A DNA stretch of 64,000 nucleotides from Opisthocomus hoazin. Its lineage: Eukaryota > Chordata > Aves > Opisthocomiformes > Opisthocomidae. Both the position numbers and the translations under genes were made by a program. The notes beneath the pieces are model-generated. The model worked only from the letters and a program-made list of their open reading frames with translations. It did no database searches and was not told the origin of the DNA. Of this stretch, positions 1 to 14,767 are shown one piece after another. Every line of letters begins with the position of its first letter. Within the stretch, counting starts at the first letter, position 1. The stretch lies in contig NC_134414.1 of the NCBI RefSeq assembly GCF_030867145.1, positions 125,748,465 through 125,812,464 of the forward strand. The letters are read 5' to 3'.

Positions 1-2227
1 TACACAAGTAACAAGTTCAGTGAAACAGCTGCTGATTTACAGCAGCTGGGAACAGAACCGGGAAAACATATTTACAGGATGCCCCACAGACCACAAAGTG
101 CAGCTAACAGAGCAGCTTGGCTGCAGCCAAGTGAAGCAGGGATAAATCATACTCAGGTTCTGCGTCTCAGTAGAAAATATCCTGTTCTGCTCCACGACTT
201 CTCCCTATCAGGTGTAGATGTAGAGGAGTTCCACTGATAACTCACCAGCGCCACTGTGCTGATCCACATAAAGGTAATGCCAATTCTTTGCTGGTTGCTG
301 CAATTTTGGTTTTTTTTTTCAGATTAGCTCGTTGTCCCCCTATCTTTCAGCAGCAGCTACCTTAGCAGTTCAACTGCTACTGCTAAGATGAAGTAGGTTG
401 TTGAGCAGAGAGACTGAAGAAGAAACAGGTGTACTGCTTACCGAAACGCAAGCAACTCCAGTGAATCAATGCTACCAAAATAAAATATTGAGTTGTTACT
501 AGAAGTCTTGCTTCAGAAAGGCAGATCAAGTGATGACTATGCTTTTTAGGTTCATTTTTTGAATAACCAGACCATTTCAACTTGTGCCAGAAGTCAGTAT
601 TTAAAGGCACTCACCTGCCAGAATTTATTCAAAGCACAGGCGAAGTGAAACCTGACTGAAACCCCCTCACTATGAACAGCCAAATTCATAAGTGTATTAC
701 AGTCCCCAGAAAGGAAGGAACAGGGCTAGAAAGAGAAAACAATGCATGTTTCCAGGCACGTCATAAGCTGTGGAAAACATAATAATTCTTCTCTGATACC
801 ACTGCATCCTGGAAGGATTTGGTATTTCTATCATTCAGTCAAACAGGAATCAAACACTCACCTCATTTTGATTGAAAGCACAGGTCAGTGCTCCACTAGG
901 CAAAACACTAATGTATCAAAAATGCAGTAAAAACACAGATGAATGCAGAGAAGGAAGCAGCTGCTTGACAAGACAACTAAAGGGTGCCAAAACATAGACA
1001 AAGTCTTGTGGACAGAGTAACTGGGGCACTTACCAAGTAAGCTCCTCAGCAGGTTTATATCAGCGTAGCTTCACCCGCCTTACCTTCCAGCTGCACAGTC
1101 CCTTCCACCAGCTGATCATCAGTTTCTTGTGGTTGTGAGAGGCAGAGGTTACTGATTCAGCTGTCACATTCTCAGAAAAGACATCTTTCTTTTATTAAGT
1201 AGGGTGTATGTGAATACTTAAAAATAGCTAGCAGAACGACATACCATTGCATATGGCCATTCTTCAAGCAACATTTCCCTCTACAGATGAAACATAAGAG
1301 AAACAGTATTTTTTGTCTAACAGGATGCTAAGTTTCACTTAAAAAAAGCCAGGGCTCTTAAATAGCAAATCTACTTTTGGAAAGCTAGCCTTCTACATCT
1401 TGTAAGTACTGTTTGGAAAAAAAAAAAAAAAAGAAAAACAAAAAAGCAGCTAGCATCTTATTGTAGAGAAATGATATATGTATAACTTGCATACGAATGT
1501 GCGACTGCAAGTAGGGTCAGCAGAGAACAATGTTGGAAAGCTTTCTGAAATCAGGCAGCGCAGGATTTTGCAAAAGGGGGGAAATTCGTTCACAAAACAG
1601 AACCTAGAAATACCATCAGAAGCCTCAGCACTATTCTCCCTACCAAATATTCACTGCCACGGGTGATGAAAGCCACACAGCTTGCTTTCTCTGTGGAGTA
1701 AAAGAGTCCAAGAGGTCAAGGAGCCCCTCAAAAGAGACTGAAGCAATACCCTCCAGCTCCCAAAATATGGTCAGTGACCTCACTAGCTGTTCCCGCTGAT
1801 AAGGGTCAAGTACTCAGCGCACACGCTGCATCTTTAAATCTTTTTTTGTTAGTACGGTATAAATGGCTTAACCCTGTTCTTTGCTTGTGTCCTAAAGATG
1901 AACCTGACCAGGATAATTGACTCTCAATCTTCCTGATATAGCTCCTGAAAATAACTTCATCTAATGTAATCTCTTTATTACTACTGTAAAACACTTTCCT
2001 CTTTCTTCAGGTCACAGGCAGAAGGGTAAGCTGTTTGAATGCCTAAGATGGTCCTAGGAACACAAAACTCCTGCAAACATTATTAGAGACTCATATGTAA
2101 TCAGCACTGTTCTCAGCTGCAAGGAAGCCTGATTCACATCAGGCTACCACTGCAGCAAAGCCATGAAAGGTCCTGCAGAGAGGCATAGCTCTAATAAATT
2201 CAGAAGCTGTTTCAGAAATTAAACTGA

Positions 2228-2323
2228 GGGCCACATTCTGCTCCTGGTTATGCTGGAGTAATGGCCCTGCAATCAATGGAGTTACTCTGGATTTATATCA
2301 TACATGGTAGCACAATCTGGCCA
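2228..2323. repeat. Old palindromic MITE-like repeat, copy 1
   Basis: The stretch begins gggccacattctgct and ends with a sequence whose reverse complement begins tggccagattgtgct, so imperfect terminal inverted repeats of about 15 bp flank a core of about 65 bp. The core has 'caatcaatggagttactc', typical of short palindromic repeats common in turtle, crocodilian and bird DNA. It resembles the elements at 14689 and 20661. I do not assign a family name. Confidence 0.5.
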
Positions 2324-5300
2324 TCAGCCTCCAGAACCAGGCTCCATTCTCTAGAGAACTTTGAAATATTTCTAAGCTTGTTATTTTTAAACCTGAAGTA
2401 ACAAACAACAGCATACAGGCTTTTGGAAGCAAAATATTTCCTCCTGCCTAATGAGGGTGTTAAAAGTAGATGACCCTTGTGTGGTTCTCAAGAACATCCA
2501 AAAGCATGCTAAAAATAAGGATACAACAGCAAAATATCCAGAATTTTGACAGGCCATAAACCACCAATTTTCAGATAATTAGTCAACTTCAATCATTGAA
2601 GTCAGGAGGAAAAAGACCCAATAAAACACACACACCCTCCCCCAAACAAAAAAAACACCCACTTTCCACATCAGTTTATCACCAATGTAGACAGGTTCCA
2701 GTGCCTGTGAAGTGTTCAGGGTCGAAGGAGTGTAAGGAGAAAGAATACTGGAGTATATGAAATGCTGATCTAATCTTGTACATTAATTCCCGCACTCATT
2801 TTATACTCTGAAGCAACAAAGGAGAGTTGCTTACAGAAATACCAAGACTCATCTCCTCTCTAACAGCAGCACTGCTGGTTGCCTTCTCCTATTTATTACA
2901 GTAGCTAGCACCTTACAAATGCATTAGTTAGATTCAGGTAAATCACTAGGCACAGCTATTTAAAAAATCCAAATAAACACAAAGCAAAAAACCTCCTTTC
3001 TAAGCTGTACTTCCTTGTGGAATATGCAAAACGAAAGAAGAAAACCAGATTGCTTTCTGGAGAGCAGTCGCATAAAGCAGAGGAGCTTTTATGTCAGCCT
3101 GACCTTACGTTATCCCAGCCTGACCTCTTGTTTTCCAGAAAAAGCGAGACAGGCGTGTTCTGCCCCAGTGCTGAGTACTGAACAATGTCACAGGGTCTGT
3201 CTGCAGCAACACAAGGTGAAAGCTGCATTAAGGTTGATTCAGGCCATTTTGGCTATTTAACTGACATGACCACTTCTCATTTCTTAGCCAGAGCCAAACT
3301 AAAAGAGCTCTAAACTAAACAGGTTGCTCTGGTTACATCCATCCCCTCACTGGAAAAACAAAACTTCTTGTCTTCATCCCCTGTAATCTGCTAAATCCTA
3401 CCCTGAGGGGTTACCCATCTCTAGACACTTAGGGTTTACGATGGCAAATTCCATCTTCTAATCATAGATACAACAATCACAAAGTCAAACAAACAAGTAA
3501 ACAAACACCACCACCTCCTCTGAGGTCAGAGCTCATCCAAGACACAAGGGGAAAGCAAGCCACAGAGTGACTCATTTCACGTTGACTTTTCTAGTGCAGT
3601 ACATATCTACAGGTGGTGTTGGATTGTATCTCATAGTGACTTGTGCTGGATATTTTGATCCTACCCCATTACTCAGTGGAAGAAACACCTACATTTCTAT
3701 CAGAGACTGCCGAGCAAGAGACCTCCATTTGCATGTGGGATTTAAAGCAATGCTGTCTTACAAATCATGGTGCAACTAAAGTGATTCATCGTAAGTGACC
3801 ATCAGGATTTCAATGCAGAAGACTGCAAAGAAAAAAATAGAAGTACTTACACACAGGCACTAGAAAATTGCTGTGCCAGGATACACATGCTTCAGAGTGT
3901 GTTTTAATCGATATTTAATATTAACACATTCATGTTACATACATATGATGAAAACGTAGGCCTAGTGCTGAGAAGAGATATATGAAACCCCCTAGATACT
4001 ACAGCAGGGGTTCAATCAGAAGTGGACAAAGCTCTAACTAAACATCTTTATTCGTATAATAAGACATTAGTAGATGCCATATAAAGTAAAAAATAAGTAA
4101 ATTATGTATTCAAAATACAGACTGCATATAGACTGAAAAAGCAAAGACCTAGCTATACTGTAAAAGAAAATAATCCTAAAGACATCCTCACAACGAAAAC
4201 TAAAACCAGAAACAAAACAAAAAGCAATAATAAAACAAAGCATGCGACAATAAACCCATATAGCAAGATTAATTATAACAGCTGTAGCCTAAAATAATCA
4301 GCTAAGAAAGATCACCCAGGAGAATCAAGTCCTGACAATGAAACTTCCACAGGGGATACACTCCAACAGACTAAATGGCAAACTTGCGCTTTAGTGACCG
4401 GCTTTATGCACCAGTACAGACTGAGGGTGACAAGAGCGACTCCATTGCAGTTGTTCTGCATTTACCATCATGTCAATGGAGGCAAAGCCCAAGACCTGCA
4501 GAACAGGGTTTCTTTTCAGGTGCTGTGGAAAGGAGGAAGTGCTATTTCTTGGAAGCCCTCTCTCGTAACAGAGCGGTGCAAAGGCAGGGATGAGAGCCTA
4601 ATGGACCCCTTGTCATACAGGTGAACAGAATAGGAAAATTATTCAACTACAGACTAATTTTAAAGAGGCAACAGACTACTGGAGATTTTTTTCACTTCCA
4701 CAAAACAGATACTTGAATGGTGAGAGGTAGATACTTTTGCTATCATTCGGTAAAATCAGTCTTCCCACTTTTATATTCCCAATTCCAAGGAGACTACTGC
4801 AAAAATATCAGTAACTCTGAGCATGCCCAGATATGCTGGCTGGTAAAAACAGAAAGATTTTAGAATGAAGCTAGGGAGGCTTTATTTCTACTGTGCTAGT
4901 AATGGGTCATTAACAAAACGTGAAGAGAGAAAGTGGATACAGACTGAAAATGAAAACACTACAAAAAGAGAAAGAGAATTCTCTACCAGGAGTAGAGAAT
5001 ATCTGAAGAAAACCTAATAGGAATATGACCTGTTAGGGTAGAAATCTTCGCGCATTTCAGCAATGAGGTTTCAAGAACCATCTGGCATCTACAAATGGGA
5101 ACCTCTCCAACCACAGAGTTTCAAGGACAAAGAAGTACCACCATGATGCCAAACCTGGTTTTTATTATCCTAATAATTTCCAATACCTTAACCCATCTAA
5201 GGTAATCAGATATGAACACATGATCTTATATTGATCCACACAAGGCAAAATTTATGTTTATTGGCTACCTAGCTGACAAGCTCTTTCTTCTGACCTTTTT

Positions 5301-8300
5301 GATGACAGAAGGGTACAACTGTCTCTCACATCCAGTACTTCCTCATCCTGCAACTTCCATATAGCCTACAGATACATTGATTTAAGATGCCTAAACCTGT
5401 GGCTTATAGATACCGCTTGTAATCTTATGTCTTCTCTTCCCACTGAAAGAGTTAGGATTAAAAGGGGGAGTCATTGATGCTAAGTAAGTTTCTTTTTACC
5501 AGGTTGGAGATTATAAACTGCATGCAACCCTTTCAAACCAATCTGTCAGAGTGCAATAAGCACAGGTTTTATTTCCCTCCAGCAAGTAAGTACTTGCTGT
5601 ACTTAACAGCCATCTGTCTTACATTCCTTGCAGAAGCAATTTCCTCATTCTGCCTTTGAAGACAATATAGTGAGCTCATGTCAGCATTAGGGTGACATTG
5701 TCCTATGGACTTGAGACAAGCAGCTTTCCAGCAGTATGCAGTCTCACACTACACTAAGGCTTTCTACAGGAAAAGTGAGGTAGCATGGAAAACCACCAGA
5801 TGCCAATATGAAGAAAGGGTTAAGTAAGAGTGGCAGGGAGCATAAGGTTTAGGTAAGGAGCAGTGAGTACTTTGGGAAAGAACACTATAAATGTTGGTGA
5901 GGGATGTGGCCACATGAGCTTGAAAGGAGGAGAACGTAAATTTTCCACAGGTGACGAGGTCATAGGCAGTGGGAATACAGACAAGAGAAGACTGCTAGGC
6001 TGGGTGGGGCAAAGAGCCCACTGTAATTCTTCTGCTCTGACTCCTGCCCTTGGACTTCTCTTTCAGAGCACAGCTGTAGCCAGCAGGGGAAGAGAGGAGG
6101 ACATAGTGTTGCTCCCTTCTCACAAGCTCCGGGAGGCAATTAGAGGTACTTGGTATTCCAACTAGTATTAAAGTGAATCTAGTTCAGTGCAAGCGAGGCT
6201 ACTATATTCTGATTTGGATTCAGTCCAATGCTTCCAAGACAGAAAGCAGGTGGTTTTAATTCTCTGGCAAAAGCAAACATTTAAAATGATGCGTATGTCC
6301 TTCAAGACATTTGTTTATAAGCATTTTCCTAAATAGCACCGCTTATTATTTGAAGAAAACGGCATTTGCAGACTGTTCGCACCTTTCAAGATAGGGCATA
6401 TGCTGCAGTCAAGATTCTTCTTATTATTGTTTCATTATTTCTGCAGACATGGGACAGAACATTGAGTAGTAGACTATGAAGCATCATAAATAATTAAAGA
6501 TATGCTAACATTGACAAAAATGAGAAACAGAATATGTCTATTGAAGCGGCAGCCATCCTTGTATAATTGTTTACTTGCTAGTGCACAAAAATCATTAATG
6601 TACAAGTTTCTTCATTCACAACCATAAATTAGCAAAGACCTATTGGTCTGATGAAAGGAATGAAAATCACACAGTACCAAAAGACAAAGGACAAGCTTTT
6701 ATATTCAAAAGTGCCAAACCCCCATATTTACACCTCAGAGTAGATGCCTAAACTCAATGTAGTTGTTTCCTTGATTCAGCCATTTCTGGATCACACATTA
6801 TGTGTTTGATTTTCCAAAAGGCAAAGCACATATGTTTAATCATAGATTGCATATGAAGCATACACATAAGTATATAAAAATACGAAGTGAAGAGCTTCAG
6901 CTCAGACAGAAACCATGTCTCAAGTTGTGGTCTGTTTAGCTGATGCAACGCATTCAAAATGCAGTTAATTATACAGAATAACTAATTGTAAAGATTCATG
7001 AAGTAAGATTCTATAACTTGTATTGCATATTCCTACATCAAAGGGTGATTCCTTCAGTGATGGACTTTTCCACCGTTTAGAATGAGTACAACAGACTGAG
7101 ATCAAAAGTACCTAAAAGCCTATAAGCAACTCTTCCTCGAAACTAATTGTCCTGTTTCCTAATTCAATTTTTCATGGTTAGCTCAGAATACAGTAGAAAA
7201 TTACATGAAAACAGATCATGATTTGGGGAGTAGCTATGCATATCCATGTTGTCCCCTTTTCATGCCATGGACACTATACTCTAAATCTGGGTTCATAAGC
7301 TTTTGTGTACAGTTTGCAAAATTGAAGCCTCAGGGAAAAGTGACAGCTATACTAAGTGATCACACAGAATGCGAATTTCCATTGTTCTTATTATAAAATA
7401 CAGACCAGGAGGCCTCTTCATCTTCTCCCTTACATCAGGTTGGATTAGGAACAATGCACCATAAACTGTTGGATTACCTTGATGTAGAATTAGTGGAAAG
7501 GGTGAGCTAAGCTTTAATGAAACTTTAACGACTACACAGCATTAAATATCTTCCAAAATCAGTTACCAAGAAACATAGGTTAGTAGCTGGAATAAATTGT
7601 GCAGTATCTCCATATTCTTTAGTTACTGGTAGGTGTAACAACCCAGCAGACTCACATGGTTCAGACCACTTGACAGTGCCAGAAAGAGGATTGTATTCTT
7701 CCTGGAAATGTTCCTTAAAAGGAACTGTATGTTCCAATTTAATAGTTACACTTTGGGTTTTCTAAGTCTGTTCTCCTTAAAAAAAAAAAAGTTAAAGGAG
7801 TAAAACAGTCTCATAGATTCCATGTTTATGCCAATTAATAGAAATGCCTCCTATCCTCTATTAATAACGTGCCTAAGAATTGGTTTTCAAGAGTGCATGA
7901 AACAAGCTGCAGATCTGAAGTGCATTTGTCATACTGCTACTAAACTTTAATTTGTTACACATGTAAAATCAAATTTTCAAATCTCTAGAAGGTGTGTGGA
8001 AAGGAAAAAAAGGTTAATTCTTTCTATGCCATTACTTAAAAGGCTTCCCTATACTTACAGAACAACCATTTAGCTAATTACATTCATCATCTTAAACTTC
8101 AAGGATCTGAGATCCACAAAAAATGCTAGTGGAATTTGTATTAGAACAAGTGCAGTGTAAAACTTGAATCTGAAAATCCACCAAGAAACCAGCATTCAAG
8201 TGTTTTTTTAAAAACACGTAAGAAGGCTTAACACTCTCTTTTCTTTTTTGAAGTCTGACTAAAAATACTGACAGCTTGAGGTTAAGGATGGGAGCAAAGG

Positions 8301-11300
8301 GCAGGCAGAAGTGAACTGAGATTGCCCAGTTGGGAGGACCTGGCACTCTCCCTGCCACCTAGCAGAGTTTAGCACTGCTAAACTCATCCAGCATGGGATG
8401 GCTTTCCATTAAATGGAAGGAGGATCACACAATAGCTGTCTTTCTCTGCCACTTATTTCCTGGAGTATGCACAGGGTAGGCATGAAATGCATGTATGTCA
8501 GTATTTTGCTTTGGATCAGGATCATGCTTTTGGAGCAACTCTGCCTCACTTATCACATTCTGATTTACATTACGGAGTGGGTTTGGAGTGTGAAAACTGG
8601 ATTCCTTTTGGATGAAACTCAATTAGACAGCGCACTCCAGGAGTCCGCTTAGTGTTCTGCAGCCACCAGCGGCCACTAAGTTCACAGCACCAAGCTACCG
8701 TTGACCCACAGTAAACTGCTGAAGCACACAGTGCTGGGTCCTCAGCCCCAGCTGTTGTGCTGCACACATCTGCTTCTGTTTAAAAGTGCTATCTGGTCTT
8801 ATGGACATACCCATGAACCCTGCTTCACTGAGACCTAGGTGCTTTATGTGGTCCATGCCTTTTGAGCATGCGTTTTCCAACTACAGCCGTGCACTACTAT
8901 TATAACCCTTCAACGTGACAGCATGTTGCTAATGCAGTCAATTAACACTGCTGCATTCTGCTGCAGCTCTGCAGTGCGTCAGAATCCATCCACCCACCCA
9001 ACTGTATTCATGATGCCAAAGTTTCAAAGCCTGTGCATCAGCAGAGAGCTCTAGTTTCCTAGAATCTTTCAAGTTTTCTTTTCCCCGACACAAAAAAGTG
9101 CTGCACCACTTCATATAATAGCATGAGACCATCTGGCTTGCTAAGTCACAAGATCTGTAGAAGAGTCTCGCACTATGCCACCAAAGCCGAAAGCATGGTC
9201 CTACCACTAGGGAATGTAGAGTGCAGCCTTTTGCATTAGTATCTCCTAAAACAGCGTCCCTTTCTCAAAAGAATTTTACCTTATGGTCTTACCTTATGAC
9301 AGGACAGGCTACTTGAATAAAAATAGTGGGGAAGACAGGGTAAGGTGGAGAGGAATATGCTGTTCATAGGAATAAGCTGGAGATACCAGTTTGAAGCCTG
9401 TCTGTTTCTGTTAAGCCTTGGATAATCAGTAACAAACTCAATGACAACATGTCAACCCATCATACAACAGCTCTGGCTTGCGGCTAACCGCTGTAAAAAG
9501 GAGGATGGTATTTAACCAAAGCCGTAAACATGCAGAACTGGACATGGGAGAAACTTTACCCTTTAAAAGGCAGAATGACCAGTCTTGCAAATAAATATTT
9601 CTTTAGCATGACAAATTATACCTCTTAGTCCTCATTTCCCCTTTTTTGGAGTCACAATTTGCATTAGATCTTTCTCTTAAGGTTAAAATTCTACTTGCTC
9701 TCTGGTCTCTTAAATGGAAATTCTCATCTCTCTTTCCTTGTTTATCAGCTTGCTGCTCAAAACTCTTCCCTACCTCTACAGTAGCTTTGAACTGCAAGGT
9801 CATCTCTTCCTTGTCTCAATCCTAATGGCTGGATTCCAAATCCTCCTGTTTTTTACTCCTTGCTGAAGCTCCTTTCTAAAACCTTTTGCACTGGCTTGGC
9901 ATAGACAAAATATTTAAAATGCAAACAATAAATCCAATATTAATGAAAATGTGCATTACGTCAAGTGTTGGCAAGCGGCCTTTGTTGTTTGGAAAGTCTC
10001 TCTCTGGCCTTTGAATATAATAGAGAACTCCTGCTTCTTTCATGCTCACCTATGTAATAGAGAAGCAGAGCATCAATCGGTAGCTTACACGTATCGAGGA
10101 CCTGGTGTTCATCAGAGGCTGAGTTCCTGGCTATGCTGAATTAAGACATACATCTAGGAGAAAACAGGACTTCAAGCCACATCAAAAAATAACTTTTTCA
10201 AATAGATAACTTTATGAAATCACACTTTTCTCTGAGATTCAAAACTTATTTCATATATTCAGAATTTAAAATCTTGGAAGGCTCTCCTTTCCTTTAGCAA
10301 AAATAATAGCATTATCTTTGAAAGGAAAGGGAAATCTTCTAGTAGGCTGATAGTTGTCATGGTATGAAAAATAGCCTTGTCAAACTGAAATCTGATTCAG
10401 ATGGCTTAGATAACAGGATTCGATGTGTTGCATTCTTAACTACAGGCAATGTGATTCTTTAGATGCAGATACAAGAAAAAAAATGAAGCTGATCACAGCA
10501 ATGCCTACCTAGCTGCACATGATCATGAATCCATTATGCGTCTTTCACTACATGCGTGTTTCACAACATATATTTAGGAGAAAAGCTATGGACCAGAACC
10601 CAATGATGTCAGGCCTTGCAGAAGCACAAGAAAAGGAGGACAAGATAGCTATTTGCCCTAGAAAACCCTCTGTGTAAACACAGTATATGGTTTGACCTTC
10701 AAAACCTGCTCGCTTATACTCCAGAGTCTGCGATCTTACTAGGTGTGAATGTTTTCAGGTACCACAGCCTCCTGGGGACATGTAAAGGCAGCTATCCTTA
10801 AAGGAGAATGGTTTTCCTCAGCACTGCAACACATCCAGACTGTCCTATGGGCTGCGTTGGCTTCACTTTGTGCCCTGTAAGCTTTATCACGTGCTGTCTT
10901 CGATACCAGAACCTAGGCTACAGAATGCCTCTCCCCTACCCTGCTTAGATTGCTTGCCTGATAAACCTTAGACAGGCTGGAAGACGGAAATCTGCAGCCA
11001 TTTTGTTGTCAGTCAGTACAGCAGGAGAACAAGAGCAAAGAAATACAGCTCAGAAAATAAGGCAGATAAACCATGTCTGAATGCTTGGGTTTTCCCTCAC
11101 TCCATCACCTTCAACTCTCCTCTGTGTCTCTGTTACATGTTCATATGTCAGAGAACTTGTATTAAACCTGAAATGAGCTTACCTGGGACTGAGGCTGAAC
11201 ATGTTTCCATATTTTGATTGGTGCTTCCATTTTGGCTTAGATTTTTTTAATAGTCCCTTTGCTGCAAAATTCTTGGAAGAAGGTAAATAAAATCTATAAC

Positions 11301-14300
11301 TCAATATTCTTCACAGCAATCTGCTGTGAAAAAAATATGTAGATTTCTGGTAGTAAAGAGTGAATGTACTTATAACAATTTTTATTTTTTTATCCAGAAT
11401 GTATAATTTTTAATAACTTTAATGAACAGCAGTCACACATAAGAGGACAGAAAAGAGACTAGAGAAATTCAGCACCAATAGCAATTTTGGATTAAAATGA
11501 AGACTGTTATACCTTAACCACCAAGTTAGAAAAAATCCAGTTCACACATCTCAGGCTAGTCAAAAGAAATAAACACCAACAATAAGCAGCACATCTCTGA
11601 CCCTCTAGACCTTTCAGATTTCTCTTATTAGTGCCATTTTTTGCCAATTAATATATTGGTATTATCTGACAAGCAGGCCTACTAATTACAGAAAACAACA
11701 TGTGCCACCAAAAATACTACATTACTGAATATTCATATATAAGCATACACACCACTTCAAGCACTGCTTATATTACATTGGCCTAATCATTACTGGCATA
11801 ATCTATTAAAAGGATGCTGTCAGTCACAGAGACTTCATTTAGCCAACTGAATCAGAATCACGCATCATTTCACCTGTTTGAAATAAATAAACCAACAAAT
11901 AACAAAAAATAAATTGACCTCATCAACACATAAACCTTGCAGTCAACAAATAGAAGAGCCAGTACCAAGTTATCTGATTTGCTCTTCCCTCCAGAGCCCA
12001 CTACTCACCTTTTCTTCCACAGCAGATGGGCAGAAATAAAGAGAAATGGTGTTGAAATTTTATGGGCAAGTAAGAGGTCAGCTCTTCAGAAAAACTGCTC
12101 TCTTGCCATTAACTTCTGAGGCCAGTATTCACAGATGTAATGTGATGAGTAACGCCACCATCACTGGAGAACCCCTCAAGACCTGTGGCCATGTGAATGA
12201 TGAAGTGTACCAGAAGGGCCCCAGACTAGTGAGAACAGAAATGGAGTGAAACAAAGTGGAGATAACACAATGACCCGATATCTGCCACCTCTCCCGCTGG
12301 CCCCTGCTCCTCCATGGACAGAGAGGAGAGTGAGAGAAGAGGAAAAAGATTTGTGAATTAGCTGCAGTTGTCTCACTAAAAAGACTGACAGCACTCATCG
12401 ACTTTCCTCATGCCTTCTTTTTTGAAGCTCAAACCCACTAGCAGGTTGTACGTTATTATCCTCTTGATGTTTTTAATCACAGAGCAGGAAGGGCATTCAA
12501 CGTACACATATCATAACCAATAGCAGAGCTTTCTTGAACTCATACGCGCAAGTGATCTTTTCAGGTGATCAACAACGCTCAGCAAACACAGACCTGCTCT
12601 TGACAAGAGCATATTACTTTTGCATTTGATACCACAGGTTGCTCTAGGACTTCAGCAAATCACAAGCAGAAGATATTGTACTTCTTTATGGGAAGGTTTT
12701 GTGCAACCTAAAAAAAAAAAAGAATAATTGAAACAACGAAACACTGTAGAAATGCCATGGATTTATGCAGAAATTATTGTAAAAACCTGTGAAATTTGTT
12801 AGACAGAATCTTGTTTTAAAATTGTGCTAAACCATCCTACTGAATTAATGTCACAGATAATATCTTTATTAAACACTACAGCATGGTCCAAATTACGATT
12901 GAAGCTTTTTCATTAATAAGACTCCTCCAGAAGACTTACCTGCAGTTGTCCTAGATGATATGCATGCCATATGCAATTTTATATATGTTTTTACTTATAT
13001 ATTTTACACACATAACACATTATAATTTTATATATGCACTTAATGATATATATGTTTCTATTCCTGTATTTTGGGCTGTTTTACAACACCACTCCCAACA
13101 GCAACTATCAGTATGCAAACAGCTTTACATCAGCAGACAACAGGCAATTAAACTATTACCTAAAGTAGCTGAAACGGTATTGAACAGTCCATATTCTATG
13201 AAAAGCTACAGCAATTTGAGGTTCCAGTCTGTGATACAGATTGACATCCAGAGACCAGGAGGAAGGTGGAAAGGAGGTAAGAGGGATGAACATTATTATC
13301 AATGGTAGAGAACAAACAGCACCAGTAAAGCATTGAATTTTATCTGAAGAAATGAATCAAAACCTCTTAAATAGCAATAAAAAAACCCCAGAAATACAAT
13401 ACCAGAATGTAAACAAAGTCATTTGTAAGAGAATATGTGTAGCATATTTCCAACCTACTGCAGCAGGAAAATTCATGAATAATATTAGTGGCATTTATGT
13501 GATCCACTTTCTTCCTGTACAGTGTTTGTCTAATGTAATGAGATCTGGATTGTCTGAATATAATACAAATTGTAGACTGTTATACCTGAAACTGATCATG
13601 CATGTTAGGAGGAAGAAAAAAGAATTAAATAAAATGCAAATGGAGCATTTTTAACAGATATAATTTCACATGTCAATATTGACACTCAGCTGCACTAAAA
13701 TAGGAGGCTATTGCTACTGAATTAACAATGCTCACAAACTGGCAGCCCGAGAAGCCCCACAGATTACTTGTGCATCTTCTAAATACTTTTTTTTCATTCT
13801 TGTTTCTATTCAGGTCAAGGCCACAACATTCTAATTTGATTTGAACATTTCAAATTCCATTCTCCGAGACAGACAATGTGGAAGAAGTATGACCAGTTGA
13901 AGACGGCTTTGCTTTATTCTCCAAAATTGAAGTGAAAATTACTTTTGTGTCACTACATTTTAATACACTCTTCCCATGAATATACATGCCAATATACATC
14001 TATCTATCTACCTATATATAGATGCAACTTATTACCATTCTAGACAGTAAAAGTTGAGCAAGTCTCATTTACCACTCCAGGCATTCAAATAGGACTAGAG
14101 AGAAGACATTCACCTTTGTTTGTAAGCACTGCACAAACTATGTACCGTAGTTTTCACTAAGCAAATAGTATGCAAGTCACTTCTACTCTGAGAATAAAGT
14201 CAGAAAATTTTAGGCAGGATAGGACTCGGCTTGCTTACAGTATAAGTTAGGGAGAACTCTTATGTTCAAAAAGGCAAGTAAGTCAGTAGCTTGTTAATTG

Positions 14301-14688
14301 TGGTCTTCTGTCTCTTCTCCCTTCTTTGAGACCTGTATTCCAGGGTCTTTTGTGTCTTCTTGTGTACTACCATTCCAGCCACCTTTTGAATAGCCAGACA
14401 AATCCCTAGTAGCTACAAGTACATTCATGTCTTCAGAAAGTTTATGTTTGCAGGGTAAACCAAGGGACACCATTCCTTTTCCTCTGAGAAGGAAGTGACC
14501 GGCAGAGTTTATTTTTTTTGCTCAAAGCACAGTACTTACACTCAATTAGGCTTGTGCCACCCCTAGACCATCTAGGGATTATAGTCCTCAACCAACTGTA
14601 GTCCTAAACCAATTGCTAAGACAAGGCAATGTGAAAGCCTGGATCTTGCAAGTGAAAGCTTCCAAAAAGCCTTTCCCTCTCAAAGGAT

Positions 14689-14767
14689 GGACCAGATTCC
14701 CAACTGGTATTGGCTACCACCACTCCACTGAAACGGTGAGAATTTACACCAGTGGAGCATCTGTCCC
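14689..14767. repeat. Old palindromic MITE-like repeat, copy 2
   Basis: It starts ggaccagattcccaactggt and its far end reads, in reverse complement, gggacagatgctccactggt, giving imperfect inverted ends of about 20 bp around a core containing 'actccactgaaac'. The layout matches the amniote repeats that start with gggccagatt and have a 'ccattgacttcaatgg' centre. Divergence between the arms suggests an old copy. Confidence 0.5.

Noticed and set aside
4434-4500. Possible fourth palindromic repeat
   Set aside because: It has 'actccattgca' and 'gtcaatggagg' but the arms and ends do not match the other three well enough.
12955-13308. 117-codon plus-strand frame
   Set aside because: The first half is AT-rich simple sequence (Ile, Tyr, Phe, His); there is no family resemblance.
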